A stretch of 64,000 bases of DNA, from the NCBI GenBank assembly GCA_037039925.1, contig JAXRKP010000922.1, forward strand, positions 1 to 64,000, given 5' to 3'. Origin of the DNA: Doris montereyensis. Taxonomy: Eukaryota; Mollusca; Gastropoda; Nudibranchia; Dorididae. Each line of letters begins with the position of its first letter. Position 1 is the first letter of the stretch. This document shows, piece by piece, positions 23,600 to 37,140 of the stretch. The position numbers and the translations under genes are program-made. Below the pieces are notes generated by a model. It was not told the DNA's origin, did no database searches, and saw only the letters and a program-made list of their open reading frames with translations.

Positions 23600-25800
23600 C
23601 TGAATTTTACAACCAACTGTGTCATCCTTTCTTTTACAACCATCTATGTCATCCTTTCTTTTACAACCATCTGTGTCATCCTTTCTTTTACAACCATCTG
23701 TGTCATCCTTTCTTTTACAACCATCTGTGTCATCCTTTCTTTTACAACCATCTGTGTCATCCTTTCTTTTACAACCAACTGTGTCATCCTTTCTTTTACA
23801 ACCATCTGTGTCATCCTTTCTTTTACAACCAACTGTGTCATCCTTTCTTTTACAACCAACTGTGTCATCCTTTCTTTTACAACCAACTGTGTCATCCTTT
23901 CTTTTACAACCAACTGTGTCATCCTTTCTTTTACAACCAACTGTGTCATCCTTTCTTTTACAACCAACTGTGTCATCCTTTCTTTTACAACCAACTGTGT
24001 CATCCTTTCTTTTACAACCAACTGTGTCATCCTTTCTTTTACAACCATCTGTGTCATCCTTTCTTTTACAACCAACTGTGTCATCCTTTCTTTTACAACC
24101 ATCTGTGTCATCCTTTCTTTTACAACCATCTGTGTCATCCTTTCTTTTACAACCAACTGTGTCATCCTTTCTTTTACAACCAACTGTGTCATCCTTTCTT
24201 TTACAACCAACTGTGTCATCCTTTCTTTTACAACCATCTGTGTCATCCTTTCTTTTACAACCATCTGTGTCATCCTTTCTTTTACAACCAACTGTGTCAT
24301 CCTTTCTTTTACAACCATCTGTGTCATCCTTTCTTTTACAACCATCTGTGTCATCCTTTCTTTTACAACCATCTGTGTCATCCTTTCTTTTACAACCAAC
24401 TATGTCATCATCCTTTCTTTTTACAACCATCTGTGTCATCCTTTCTTTTACAACCAACTATGTCATCCTTTCTTTTACAACCAACTGTGTCATCCTTTCT
24501 TTTACAACCCATCTATGTCATCCTTTCTTTTACAACCAACTATGTCATCCTTTCTTTTACAACCAACTATGTCATCCTTTCTTTTACAACCAACTATGTC
24601 AATTATGTCATCCTTTCTTTTACAACCAACTATGTCATCCTTTCTTTTACAACCAACTATGTCAATTATGTCATCCTTTCTTTTACAACCAACTATGTCA
24701 ATTATGTCATCCTTTCTTTTACAACCAACTATGTCAATTATGTCATCCTTTCTTTTACAACCAACTATGTCAATTATGTCATCCCTTTCTTTTACAACAT
24801 GTCAACTATGTTATCCTTTCTTTTACAACCAACTATGTCAATTATGTCATCCTTTCTTTTACAACCAACTATGTCATCCTTTCTTTTACAACCAACTATG
24901 TCAATTATGTCATCCTTTCTTTTACAACTATGTCAACTATGTCATCCTTTCTTTTACAACCAACTATGTCAATTATGTCATCCTTTCTTTTACAACCAAC
25001 TATGTCAATTATGTCATCCTTTCTTTTACAACCATGTCAATTATGTCATCCTTTCTTTTACAACCAACTATGTCAATTATGTCATCCTTTCTTTTACAAC
25101 CAACTATGTCAATTATGTCATCCTTTCTTTTACAACCAACTATGTCAATTATGTCATCCTTTCTTTTACAACCAACTATGTCATCCTTTCTTTTACAACC
25201 AACTATGTCAATTATGTCATCCTTTCTTTTACAACCAACTATGTCAATTATGTCATCCTTTCTTTTACAACCAACTATGCAATCCTTTCCTTTACAACCA
25301 ACTATGTCAATTATGTCATCCTTTCTTTTACAACCAACTATGCAATCCTTTCCTTTACAACCAACTATGTCAATTATGTCATCCTTTCTTTTACAACCAA
25401 CTATGCAATCCTTTCTTTTACAACCAACTATGTCAATTATGTCATCCTTTCTTTTACAAACAACTATGCCATCCTTTCCTTTACAACCAACTATGCCATC
25501 CTTTTCTTTTACAACCAACTATGTCATCCTTCCTTTTACAACTAACTATGCCATCCTTCCTTTTACAATTAATTATTGCATCCTTCCTTTTACAATCAAC
25601 TATGCCATCTCTTTTACAAACAACTATCTAATCCTTCCTTTCACAACCAACTATTTCACCCTTCCTTTTAGAACCATTTCATCCTTCCTTTTACAACCAA
25701 CTATGTCATCCTTCCTTTTACAACCAAATATGCCATCCTTCCTTTTAGAACCAACCACTTCATCCTTGCTTTTACTACCAACTATTTCATCCTCCCTTTT
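23600..25800. repeat. 27-bp array with 36-bp higher-order part, about 75 units
   Basis: The left half repeats tcatcctttcttttacaacc + aactgtg with aac/atc variants. From about 24,595 a compound unit appears in which tatgtcaattatg adds 9 bases (36 bp). Both lengths are multiples of three and stop-free, so all three plus frames (up to 741 codons) and minus frames stay open. The right end is degenerate (ccttccttttac). Intergenic, between the ends of two convergent genes. Confidence 0.96.
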
Positions 25801-26024
25801 CTTTGAAAAGCTTTAGCAGTACTTATTAGCAATGTCAGGGTTAATTAAGAGTAGACAGCAAAACAAAAGGCAAGGAAGGAGTTCTTTTAGGACCTACCAG
25901 TGACCTAGCGCCCACATGATGTACCGGTATCCCACAGTAAAGGAGGACGATACCGGTACTAACGTTACAACTGACAAGTTGTATTGCAGTTTGCTGTTTA
26001 GGCCATGAGGATGGCAAGTATCAC

Positions 26025-29000
26025 ATTTCATCCTGTTCCACCTGAAATCTGTGGTGCCAAGTGCCATAACATTGGTGGACCAGGCCTTGACTGTTCCACC
26101 TGAAATCTGTGGTGCCAAGTGCCATAACATTGGTGGACGGCAGTGACAGGTCCCAACTGTTCCACCTGAAATCTGGTGCCAAGTGCCATAACATTGGTGG
26201 ACGGCAGTGACAGGCCACGGCTGTTCCACCTGAAATCTGTGGTGCCAAGTGCCATAACATTGGACGGCAGTGACAGGTCCCAACTGTTCCACCTGAAATC
26301 TGGTGCCAAGTGCCATAACATTGGTGGACGGCAGTGACAGGCCACGGCTGTTCCACCTGAAATCTGTGGTGCCAAGTGCCATAACATTGGTGGACAGACC
26401 CCAATTGCAGTGACAGACCCCAATTGTTCCACCTGAAATCTGTGCCATAACATTGGTGGACCAGTGACAGGCCTAACTGTTCCACCTGAAACATTGGTGG
26501 ACGGCAGTGACAGACCCCAATTGTTCCACCTGAAATCTGTGGTGCCAAGTGCCATAACATTGGTGGACGGCAGTGACAGGCCCAACTGTTCCACCTGAAA
26601 TCTGTGGTGCCAAGTGCCATAACATTGGTGGACGGCAGTGACAGGTCCCAACTGTTCCACCTGAAATCTGTGGTGCCAAGTGCCATAATATGCTGTTCCA
26701 CCTGAAATCTGCCAAGTGCCAAGTGCCATAACATTGGTGGACGGCAGTGACAGGTCCCAACTGTTCCACCTGAAATCTGTGGTGCCAAGTGCCATAACAT
26801 TGGTGGACGGCAGTGACTATTTGTTCCACCTGAAATCTGCCAAGTGCCATAACTGGACGGCAGTGACAATCTGTTCCACCTGAAATCTGTGGTGCCAAGT
26901 GCCATAACATTGGTGGACGGCAGTGACAGGTCCCAACTGTTCCACCTGAAATCTGTGGTGCCAAGTGCCATAACATTGGTGGACGGCAGTGACAGGTCCC
27001 AACTGTTCCACCTGAAATCTGTGGTGCCAAGTGCCATAACATTGGTGGACGGCAGTGACAGGTCCCAACTGTTCCACCTGAAATCTGTGGTGCCAAGTGC
27101 CATAACATTGGTGGACGGCAGTGACAGGTCCCAACTGTTCCACCTGAAATCTGTGGTGCCAAGTGCCATAACATTGGTGGACGGCAGTGACAGGTCCCAA
27201 CTGTTCCACCTGAAATCTGTGATGCTAAGTGCCATAACATTTGGTGACAGGTCCCAACTGTTCCCTAGTGCCATAACAGGTCCCAACTGTTCCACCTGAA
27301 ATCTGTGGTGCCAAGTGCCATAACATTGGTGGACGGCAGTGACAGGTCCCAACTGTTCCACCTGAAATCTGTGGATGCTAAGTGCCATAACATTGGTGGA
27401 CGGCAGTGACAGGTCCCAACTGTTCCACCTGAAATCTGTGAAGTGCCATAACATTGGTGGACGGCAGTGACAGGTCCCAACTGTTCCACCTGAAATCTGT
27501 GATGCTAAGTGCCATAACATTGGTGGACGGCAGTGACAGGTCCCAACTGTTCCACCTGAAATCTGTGATGCTAAGTGCCATAACATTGGTGGACGGCAGT
27601 GACAGGTCCCAACTGTTCCACCTGAAATCTGTGATGCTAAGTGCCATAACATTGGTGGACGGCAGTGACAGGTCCCAACTGTTCCACCTGAAATCTGTGA
27701 TGCTAAGTGCCATAACATTGGTGGACGGCAGTGACAGGTCCCAACTGTTCCACCTGAAATCTGTGATGCTAAGTGCCATAACATTGGTGGACGGCAGTGA
27801 CAGGTCCCAACTGTTCCACCTGAAATCTGTGATGCTAAGTGCCATAACATTGGTGGACGGCAGTGACAGGTCCCAACTGTTCCACCTGAAATCCTGAAAT
27901 CTGTGCAGTGCTAACTGTGCCATAACATTGGTAGGACGGCAGTGACAGGTCCCAACTGTTCCACCTGAAATCTGTGATGCTAAGTGCCATAACATTGGTA
28001 GACGGCAGTGACAGGTCCCAACTGTTCCACCTGAAATCTGTGATGCTAAGTGCCATAACATTGGTGGACAGTGACAGGTCCCAACTGTTCCACCTGAAAT
28101 CTGTGATGCTAAGTGCCATAACATTGGTAGACGGCAGTGACAGGTCCCAACTGTTCCACCTGAAATCTGTGATGCCAAGTGTCCCAACTGTTAATCATTG
28201 GTGGACGGCAGTGACAGGTCCCAACTGTTCCACCTGAAATCTGTGATGCTAAGTGCCATAACATTGGTAGGACGGCAGTGACAGGTCCCAACTGTTCCAC
28301 CTGAAATCTGTGATGCTAAGTGCCATAACATTGGTGGACGGCAGTGACAGGTCCCAACTGTTCCACCTGAAATCTGTGATGCTAAGTGCCATAACATTGG
28401 TGGACGGCAGTGACAGGTCCCAACTGTTCCACCTGAAATCTGTGATGCTAAGTGCCATAACATTGGTGGACGGCAGTGACAGGTCCCAACTGTTCCACCT
28501 GAAATCTGTGATGCTAAGTGCCATAACATTGGTAGACGGCAGTGACAGGTCCCAACTGTTCCACCTGAAATCTGTGATGCTAAGTGCCATAACATTGGTG
28601 GACGGCAGTGACAGGTCCCAACTGTTCCACCTGAAATCTGTGATGCTAAGTGCCATAACATTGGTGGACGGCAGTGACAGGTCCCAACTGTTCCACCTGA
28701 AATCTGTGATGCTAAGTGCCATAACATTGGTAGACGGCAGTGACAGGTCCCAACTGTTCCACCTGAAATCTGTGATGCTAAGTGCCATAACATTGGTAGA
28801 CGGCAGTGACAGGTCCCAACTGTTCCACCTGAAATCTGTGATGCTAAGTGCCATAACATTGGTAGACGGCAGTGACAGGTCCCAACTGTTCCACCTGAAA
28901 TCTGTGATGCTAAGTGCCATAACATTGGTAGACGGCAGTGACAGGTCCCAACTGTTCCACCTGAAATCTGTGGTGCCAAGTGCCATAACATTGGTAGACG

Positions 29001-29755
29001 GCAGTGACAGGTCCCAACTGTTCCACCTGAAATCTGTGTGGTGCCATAAAGTGGACCAGTGACAGGTCCCAACTGTTCCACCTGAAATCTGTAGAGTGCC
29101 ATAACATTGGTGGACGGCAGTGACAGGTCCCAACTGTTCCACCTGAAATCTGTGGTGCCAAGTGCCATAACATTGGTGGACGGCAGTGACAGGTCCCAAC
29201 TGTTCCACCTGAAAGTAAGTGCCAAGTGCCATAACATTGGTAGTCACAGTGACAGGTCCCAACTGTTCCACCTGAAATATGTGGTGCCAAGTGATAACAT
29301 TGGTGGAGCAGTGACAGGTCCCAACTGTTCCACCTGAAATCTGTGGTGCCAAGTGCCATAACATTGGTTAAGACAGGTTGACTGTTCCACCTGAAATCTG
29401 TGGTGCCAAGTGCCATAACATTGGTAGACTGACTGCAGTGACAGGCCTTGACTGTTCCACCTGAAATCTGTGGTGCCAAGTGCAGACGGCAGTGACAGGC
29501 CTTGACTGTTCCACCTGAAATCTGTGGTGCCAAGTGCCATAACATTGGTAGACGGCAGTGACAGGCCTTGACTGTTCCACCTGAAATCTGTGATGCTAGT
29601 GCCATAACATTGGTAGACGGCAGTGACAGGTCCCAACTGTTCCACCTGAAATCTGTGGTGCCAAGTGCCATAACATTGGTGGACAGCAGTGACAGGTCCC
29701 AACTGTTCCACCTGAAATCTGTGATGCCAAGTGCCATAACATTGGTGGACAGCAG
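26025..29755. repeat. 66-bp satellite-like array, about 55 units, two subfamilies
   Basis: Units cataacattggtggacggca + gtgacaggtcccaactgttc + cacctgaaatctgtg + atgctaagtgc. One subfamily has gtgccaagtgc and dominates at both ends, the other (atgctaagtgc) fills about 27,210-28,950. Unit lengths break mainly near the edges. Both strands stay open over long stretches because 66 is a multiple of three. Confidence 0.97.
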
Positions 29756-29803
29756 TGACAGAGACAGAGACAGAGACAGAGACAGAGATGACAGAGACAG
29801 AGA
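29752..29803. repeat. (GACAGA)n microsatellite
   Basis: Grows directly from the gtgacag of the last 66-bp unit: gacagagacagagacagaga, with minor interruptions. Confidence 0.9.
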
Positions 29804-29947
29804 GTAAGACCAGACCTCAGGTGGTCACTTGAGTTATACTAGTCTAGTGACAGGAAACAGGTTTAGAGTAAGAGTTTTTGGTGTCATGAAGATGTTAAGA
29901 TGTTGATGTACCAATGATGGACAATAAAGTTAATTTTATTATTATCA

Positions 29948-30123
<176 letters not shown>

Positions 30124-30780
30124 CCAGTTTCCCCATTGTATTCCATAGACATTGCTTACAAAGGAAGATGTACACGACACGTTCCTGATGGTGCAGGTGA
30201 AGCCTGAAGTGATTTTAACTTCAAATCTACATTTGGGGAAGGATTTATGGAGGCGACTTCCTCATTGATACATTCCTCCAGCTATACCTGTTGGCTTGTC
30301 AAGTTAGACTATAATAACGTAATCTCTGTCAAAACATCTTCCAAGGAAAACACGCGTCCTCCTAGTTGACCCTACCAACTTGTTACAACGAAATGTAAAA
30401 TCAAGATATCTGATGACATAAAACACAACACATTATCTTCTGTAATTTCAAGTGCAAATTTTATTTCCTTTCTTTTTCTTTCTTTTCCACAACAAAAACA
30501 CACTGCGAGATAAAGATTACATCCAGAACCGTGCATTGATTCCCCACATGCCTTAAATGCATTGCACAATCCAACACCATTTAACATTTGAAATTTAAAA
30601 AACAAAAAATAAAGTAACTCTGTCAATGTTTCTAAAAATCTCTTATTTCTTTTGTTAACCTCAAATCTACCACTGCCGACCTCTGACCTTCTCAATGATG
30701 GACAAGAGCTCCCACCATTCCATGCACATGTCAATTTGTATTGGAATTTCAAATAACTCAACTGACGTCTATTTTGCACT
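30124..30780. other. Intergenic, no gene seen
   Basis: Unique-looking AT-rich sequence. Short open frames on the minus strand (30,372-30,779) show no recognisable motif or splice context. Confidence 0.5.
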
Positions 30781-30814
30781 CTAGGGATCTTTATCTATAT
30801 AAATAAAGCTGAGC

Positions 30815-31050
30815 GTTTTTAATTTAACTTTGACCGCTTATAACTCAGAACCACGCATCCACAACCTCCATATTTCGCGTGTGGATTTCAAATAGCCTGC
30901 TTAAGATTCTTAGTAAATAAACTCTTGGATCAAATCAGTATTTCAGTTGATTGGAAAAAAGATAGTTTTGCATGCAATCCACAACATCTTGATTTAACAA
31001 TCGTACATATCACCCGTGGTTTCTGAGTTAACCGCAATCAAAGTTCAAGA
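30815..31050 (+). repeat. Dispersed repeat, partner of 19,830-20,170
   Basis: gcttataactcagaacca, acctccatatttcgcgtgtg and aataaactcttggatcaaat correspond to the reverse complement of the other copy. The left edge atctatataaataaagctga resembles Helitron-type starts seen in invertebrates, but no CTRR end was found. Confidence 0.65.
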
Positions 31051-31324
31051 GACCCAGAGTCAGTGACTAAAAAAAAGACAAACCCATTCGTAACAATCAA
31101 CCATGTTCACTCTGTCTGTTTACCAATACATGCACTGCACTCTGCCACCATCTTAAAACAATCATGCAAGAGTTATAGAACCCATACTTTTCTTTCACTG
31201 TAAAAAGTATGAGAAATCACTCACATAGCTCACAGTTGTTAACATAAACACATAACACAACAGAAAAATATACTACAACAACCATTAATTGATCTGATTG
31301 ACAGAAATTCACCTCATCTATCAT

Positions 31325-31420
31325 ATGCGGTGATTTCAGGGTGAATTAAGAGGAAAAGCAAGATGAAGGAAAGACGTGTGAAAGAGTGAAAGGAAAGAAG
31401 TAAGACCCACCAACAGCCAA
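31325..31420 (-). repeat. Dispersed family B copy
   Basis: tatgcggtgatttcagggtg ... aaagagtgaaaggaaagaag ... agacccacca is the inverse of the string at 57,800. It lies downstream of the EMC4 stop codon on the same strand as that gene. Confidence 0.6.
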
Positions 31421-32140
31421 CATAACACAATCATTTAATGCCACAAGAGACAAAATGAGATTTTAGTTGATTTCTGTCTAAACTCTCTCTTTTATAAATA
31501 ATATTAATAGAATACATATTCCAAACGATGTTACAACAGCCAGAACAATATATTTCCTTCTTTCTTTGTTTTTTCCCTTCTGTTTTTTTTTATTATTCTA
31601 AAGGCGTAAATGGGAAAGTCTAGTGGAGTGATTTAGTCTGTGGCGTAGCAATCAGCTCAGAGTCTGCTCAAGGAAATCCTCCGAGGCCTACATGTTTGCA
31701 TTCTTAACACTGAGTAACATGACAAACGTTTTCAACACTAAGACTAAGACGGAAGTGGAGCCATGCAACTAACAATAATTTGTTGCATGAAGTTTTACTT
31801 GACTTTGACTTCAATTAGCACCTTCCTCTAGCAGTCATCATGTCAGACTGTTCTAAGTTCAACAGAATATTCAAATCACAAAGAAAACAATATGGTGCGC
31901 GCCTCAAAGTATTACGGCCAGGTTCTCATGATGAACCCTTGATGAATAAATTAATGATAAACACAAAATACAGTTGAATAAATAAAAGGTATCTACCTCA
32001 TGCAAATATTTAATTTTTTTTTGTTGTCTACTCTTTTTTAGGCATGAAAAATGGGGGGGGGGGAGAGAGAGAGTGAAAAAATAAGGCAAAAGAAAGAGTG
32101 TAACAAAGCACACAAAAAAACATACACAACTTGAGTCTCT
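31421..32140. other. Probable EMC4 3' UTR and flank
   Basis: AT-rich sequence after the EMC4 stop (minus strand). TTTATT words (AATAAA on the minus strand) occur, but I cannot decide the cleavage site. No other gene seen. Confidence 0.4.
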
Positions 32141-32177
32141 TTACAAATGCATGCCGCCCTCCAGACCATTCCATCCT
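32141..32177 (-). CDS. EMC4: EMC4 terminal coding exon (C-terminal tail)
   Basis: On the minus strand a pyrimidine-rich acceptor ending ttcttcacag is followed by codons for RMEWSGG. Removing one G from the GGG run (32,157-32,159 region) continues GMHL and TAA at 32,143-32,141. Human EMC4 ends ERMEFSGGGLLL, so RMEWSGGGMHL is a convincing C-terminus. Without the correction the frame runs on into HAFVK. EMC4 is a small membrane subunit of the ER membrane protein complex, which inserts tail-anchored and multipass proteins. The gene is convergent with the RPGRIP1L-like gene, about 11.8 kb away. Confidence 0.78.
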
Positions 32178-32489
32178 CTGTGAAGAAGAAACACAAAAAA
32201 AAACAAAAAAAAAAAATGACCATTATTTCATTAATAGAAGAGATACTGAAATAGTTTGTGGTGGCAAAGAAAACTATCACAAATATCTTTTGGGTTTACA
32301 ATAAATTGTACAAGTTCTGAGAACTTGGAAAAACTGGACCTAGGTTTAGAATATTTAGATATGGGGGTGGGGAGTTCCCTAACTTTATTCCAGAGGTCTC
32401 CGCGAACCCTTAACATGATGATCTAAACCCTTAATCATACATAATAGGCATAACGGTGCTTCCTAAAAGATTAAGCTCATAGAGTAATA

Positions 32490-32956
32490 CAGTGGAACCT
32501 CTAATCGGGAAATGTCAGTGGATTGTAAGATTGTTCCAATCAGCCGTGATTACCCGGGGACCTAGGGATTTTTGTTGTCCCTAAACAGTTTGGGGTACTT
32601 AAACCCTTCTGTGAGTGGACAAACACAGAATGAATTAAACAAACAATTTATGGCTGGTAGATAAATGAGAAATGAAAGGCTCTAATGACAGTACACAAGT
32701 GCTTTCTAAACGCATCCCAGGGTCAACACCGAGCTAAATTATTAGGTGGACAAACAAGGACTAGTTCCAGTGTTGGAATAAATAATCATGGGTCAAATAA
32801 TGATGATAATCAATGGAAACCAGTGAAAGATTTTTTTCCAAGTTAGCCGGAGACCTTTCCCGTATAGGAAGGTTAAAATATATATAAAAATAATAAATTC
32901 CATTCCCTGGGATTTCTTCCCGATTGGCCGGGTTCCTGATAAGAGAGGTTCTACTG
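32490..32956. mobile_element. Non-autonomous pogo/Tigger-like element (MITE)
   Basis: The left end cagtggaacctctaatcggg and the right end (reverse complement) cagtagaacctctcttatca form imperfect terminal inverted repeats that begin with CAG. Both ends are flanked by the dinucleotide TA, a TA target-site duplication as expected for the Tc1/mariner/pogo group. A further inverted match (ttcccgattggccgg near 32,920) extends the arm. There is no transposase inside the 467 bp. It lies in an EMC4 intron. Confidence 0.65.
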
Positions 32957-33039
32957 TATTGTAATGGTAATAACAGATGAATAAATGTATTTATGCCAAA
33001 AAATGTCATTCTATATCTGATACATTTTAACATGCACCC

Positions 33040-35575
33040 TATGAAGACTAGGAAACTCATTGGATAGACTTATACACCCTATGTGAGACTAGGAAACTCA
33101 TTGGATAGACTTATACACCCTATGTAGAGACTAGGAAACTCATTGGATAGACTTATACACTCTATGTAGACTAGGAAACTCATTGGATAAACTTATACAC
33201 TCTATGTAGACTAGGAAACTCATTGGATAAACTTATACACTCTATGTAGACTAGGAAACTCATTGGATAAACTTATACACTCTATGTAGACTAGGAAACT
33301 CATTGGATAGACTTATACACCCTATGTGAGACTAGGAAACTCATTGGATAGACTTATACACCCTATGTAGACTAGGAAACTCATTGGATAGACTTATACA
33401 CTCTATGTAGACTAGGAAACTCATTGGATAAACTTATACACTCTATGTGAGACTAGGAAACTCATTGGATAAACTTATACACCTATGTGAGACTAGGAAA
33501 CTCATTGGATAGACTTATACACTCTATGTAGACTAGGAAACTCATTGGATAAACTTATACACCCTATGTAGACTAGGAAACTCATTGGATAGACTTATAC
33601 ACCCTATGTAGACTAGGAAACTCATTGGATAGACTTATACACTCTATGTAGACTAGGAAACTCATTGGATAGACATACACTCTATGTAGACTAGGAAACT
33701 CATTGGATAAACTTATACACTCTATGTAGACTAGGAAACTCATTGGATAAACTTATAGAAACTCATTGGATAAACTTATAGACTATGGAAACTCATTGGA
33801 TAAACTTATACACTCTATGTAGACTAGGAAACTCATTGGATAAACTTATACACTCTATGTGAGACTAGGAAACTCATTGGATAAACTTATACACTCTATG
33901 TAGACTAGGAAACTCATTGGATAAACTTATACACCCTATGTAGACTAGGAAACTCATTGGATAGACTTATACACTCTATGTGAGACTAGGAAACTCATTG
34001 GATAGACTTATACACTCTATGTAGACTAGGAAACTCATTGGATAGACTTATACACTCTATGTAGACTAGGAAACTCATTGGATAAACTTATACACTCTAT
34101 GTAGACTAGAAACTCATTGGATAGACTTATACACCCTATGTAGACTAGGAAACTCATTGGATAAACTTATACACTCTATGTAGACTAGGAAACTCATTGG
34201 ATAAACTTATACACCCTATGTAGACTAGAAAACTCATTGGATAGACTTATACACTCTATGTAGACTAGGAAACTCATTGGATAAACTTATACACCCTATG
34301 TAGACTAGGAAACTCATTGGATAGACTTATACACTCTATGTAGACTAGGAAACTCATTGGATAAACTTAACACTCTATGTAGACTAGGAAACTCATTGGA
34401 TAGACTTATACACTCTATGTAGATTAGGAAACTCATTGATAAACTTATACACTCTATGTAGACTAGAAACTCATTGGATAGACTTATACACTCTATGAAC
34501 TAGGAAACTCATTGGATAAACTTATACACTCTATGTAGACTAGAAACTCATTGGATAAACTTATACACTCTATGTAGACTAGGAAACTCAAAGGATAAGC
34601 TTATCAGAGGAGTGCGTGGACTAGGAAACTCATTGGGATAAACTTATACACTTTGTAGACAGAAACTCATTGGATAAACTTATACACCTATGTAGACTGA
34701 AACTCATTGGATAAACTTATACACCTATTGAGACTAGGAAAATTGGATAAACTTATACACCCTATGTGAGATAGGGTTCATTGATAAACTGCACACCCTA
34801 TGTGAGACTAGGAAACTCATTGGATAAACTTATAAACAATTAGACTAGGAAAACTCAATTGATGACTTATAACTCTATGTAGACTAGGAAAATTGATGAC
34901 TTTATACAAAATGTGAGACTAGGAAACTCATTGATAAATTTTTACAAACAAGGTGGAAACTCATTGATAATTTTTACACTCTAAGAGACTAGGAAACTCA
35001 TTGGATATTTTATACAAACTATGTGAGACTGGAAACTGATTGGATGACTTATACAACTATGTAGACTAGGAAATGAGTGATATTGTAGACTAGGAAACAT
35101 TGGATAAACTTATACACTCTATGTAGACATTTTAGGGAAACAAATTGGATAAACACTCTATGTAGACTAGGATTGGATGAGTGACATTTTTAGGAAACAT
35201 TGGGTATACACTCTGTAGAAAGGAAACTCATTTAAACTTATAAACAAGACTGGAAAATTGATAAACTTATACACTCTTTAGACTAGGAAACTCATTGGAT
35301 AAACTTATACAAAAGACTAGGAAACTGGAAACTTATACACCCTAGTGAGACTAGGAAACTCATTGGATAAACTTTTAAGACAGGAAACTCATTGGTGGCA
35401 CTCTATGTGAGACTAGGAAACTCATTGGATAAACTTATACACCCTATTGAGACTAGGAAACTCAAGGATAAACTTATACACCCTATGTGAGACTAGGAAA
35501 CTCATTGGATAAAATACACCCTATGTAGACTAGGAAACTCATTGGATAAACTTATACACCCTATGTAGTGAAACA
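33040..35575. repeat. 40-bp minisatellite, about 60 units, degenerate right part
   Basis: Units gtagactaggaaactcattg + gataaacttatacactctat with ccctat/tctat, agac/gagac and gataaa/gataga variants. From about 34,570 the units are strongly broken by short deletions. It occupies the interval where the missing EMC4 exon is expected. Confidence 0.96.
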
Positions 35576-35689
35576 TTTTAAAGTTACACCATTGAGGTGG
35601 AAATGAATTAGCATTATATCATGGAAACAGAGGATTGCAAATGAGTGACCTTGCCTTATAGAAACAAGGACAGAAATAGAATGACATTT

Positions 35690-36045
35690 TTAAAACAAGG
35701 TGCAAATGACTCAACTTTGCTTTTAAATGGAAATCAGTCATTATAATGCCATTCAAGGCAAACAGACATTTTTTAAAAGTGGTGCAAATGCCCAGGATGT
35801 ACACTAATTTCTGAGAAAATCGCCTGGTCTCCCTCAATGTTCTTGAAGGCTGCAACAGTTAAGAACATGAAAACAAACAATTTTTAAAAACAAGGTGGAA
35901 ATGAGTGACCTTTTTAAAACAAGCTTGCAAATGAGTGACTTTTTTAAAACAAGGTGAAATGAGTGACTTTTTAAAATAAGGCACAAATGAATGACCTTTT
36001 TTAAAAACAAGGCGCAAATGACTCAACTTTGCATTTAAATGAGAT
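35690..36045. repeat. ~29-bp degenerate repeat, about 8 copies
   Basis: aatgagtgacctttttaaaa + caaggtgcaa units, interrupted by related AT-rich sequence starting near 35,640. Confidence 0.8.
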
Positions 36046-36327
36046 GTCATTATAATGCCATTCTATGAACAAATTGTTTTATCAAAGTGGTAAATGAAAC
36101 ACTCTGAGACAAACGCAACCCCGTCCAATGTTATTTTTTAGTGAACAAAAAAAACTATCCAAATGCTTTTATAGGTATGTATGATAGTTTTCAGAGATGA
36201 GGACAAGCCCTGAAAAAAAATCTTAACTTTATCGCCCCTTACTTGAGTCCTAAAAGCCTGTAGATGTACTACTATTACTCCTACTACCTGTACCACTACT
36301 ACTAGGCATACACAAGTACTACTATTT

Positions 36328-36382
36328 TCACTCTCTCTCTCTCTCTCTCTCTCCCTCCTCTCTCTCTCTCTCTCTCTCTCCC

Positions 36383-36473
<91 letters not shown>

Positions 36474-36705
36474 TTCCTCTATATTTCTCTCTCTCTTTCT
36501 CTATCTCTCTTCCTCTATCTCTCTCCTCTTCTCCTCTATCTCTCTCTCTTTCTCTTCTCCATCTCTATCTCTCTCTCTTTCCTCTCTCTATCTTTCTCTC
36601 TGTCTTTCCTCTCTCCCTCTCTCTCTCTTTCTCTATCTCTCTCTCTTTCCTCTATCTCTCTCTCTTTCCTCTCTCTCTCTTTCCTCCATCTCTCTTTCTC
36701 TTTGA
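36328..36705. repeat. (CT)n tract
   Basis: About 375 bases of CT with TTTCC and TAT interruptions. On the EMC4 strand this is a polypurine (GA) run within an intron. Confidence 0.96.
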
Positions 36706-37140
36706 TCAGTGATAAATCTGGGAAAACTTTCCTCCAAGATCCCCATCCCTGATTTTCTCATTGATCAGTGATAAATGTGGGAAAATTAAAAATTTTGTTT
36801 TTCTAGTTTTGTATATTTTGGGGTTGTTCTCATGTGCTATTTTCAAAATTTTCTAAAAAAAACAAAAATTACTAAATAAAACAAAAACTGATCAGACGAA
36901 ATTTAGATCAAATAAGGTGTGTGCCAAGTTTGAAAGAAATTTGTGAAAAATGTAGAAGCCTATTGATATTGAATTTTGTGAAATTTTGGGGCAAAATCCA
37001 TAATGGCCACCATCTCCATGGCAATCGGAAGAGTCAGAAAAAAATACATATTTCAACTCAGCACATAATGTCCATAAGACCTATACATAAGATAAATTGA
37101 TAAGAAAAAACGAGAAAATTTTCATTCCAGGCTCTCTCCC
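36706..37140. other. Intron of EMC4, no feature except a short duplication
   Basis: gatcagtgataaat(c/g)tgggaaaa occurs twice (36,704 and 36,764). The rest is AT-rich without exon-like signal. Confidence 0.5.

Noticed and set aside
23509..25816. Very long reading frames (678-741 codons) as a repeat protein gene
   Set aside because: Three plus frames and minus frames are open at once because the units are stop-free multiples of three; no start context, splice signal or non-repeat domain.
26021..29364. Minus-strand frames of 350-609 codons in the 66-bp array
   Set aside because: Same effect: 66-bp units open in several frames on both strands.
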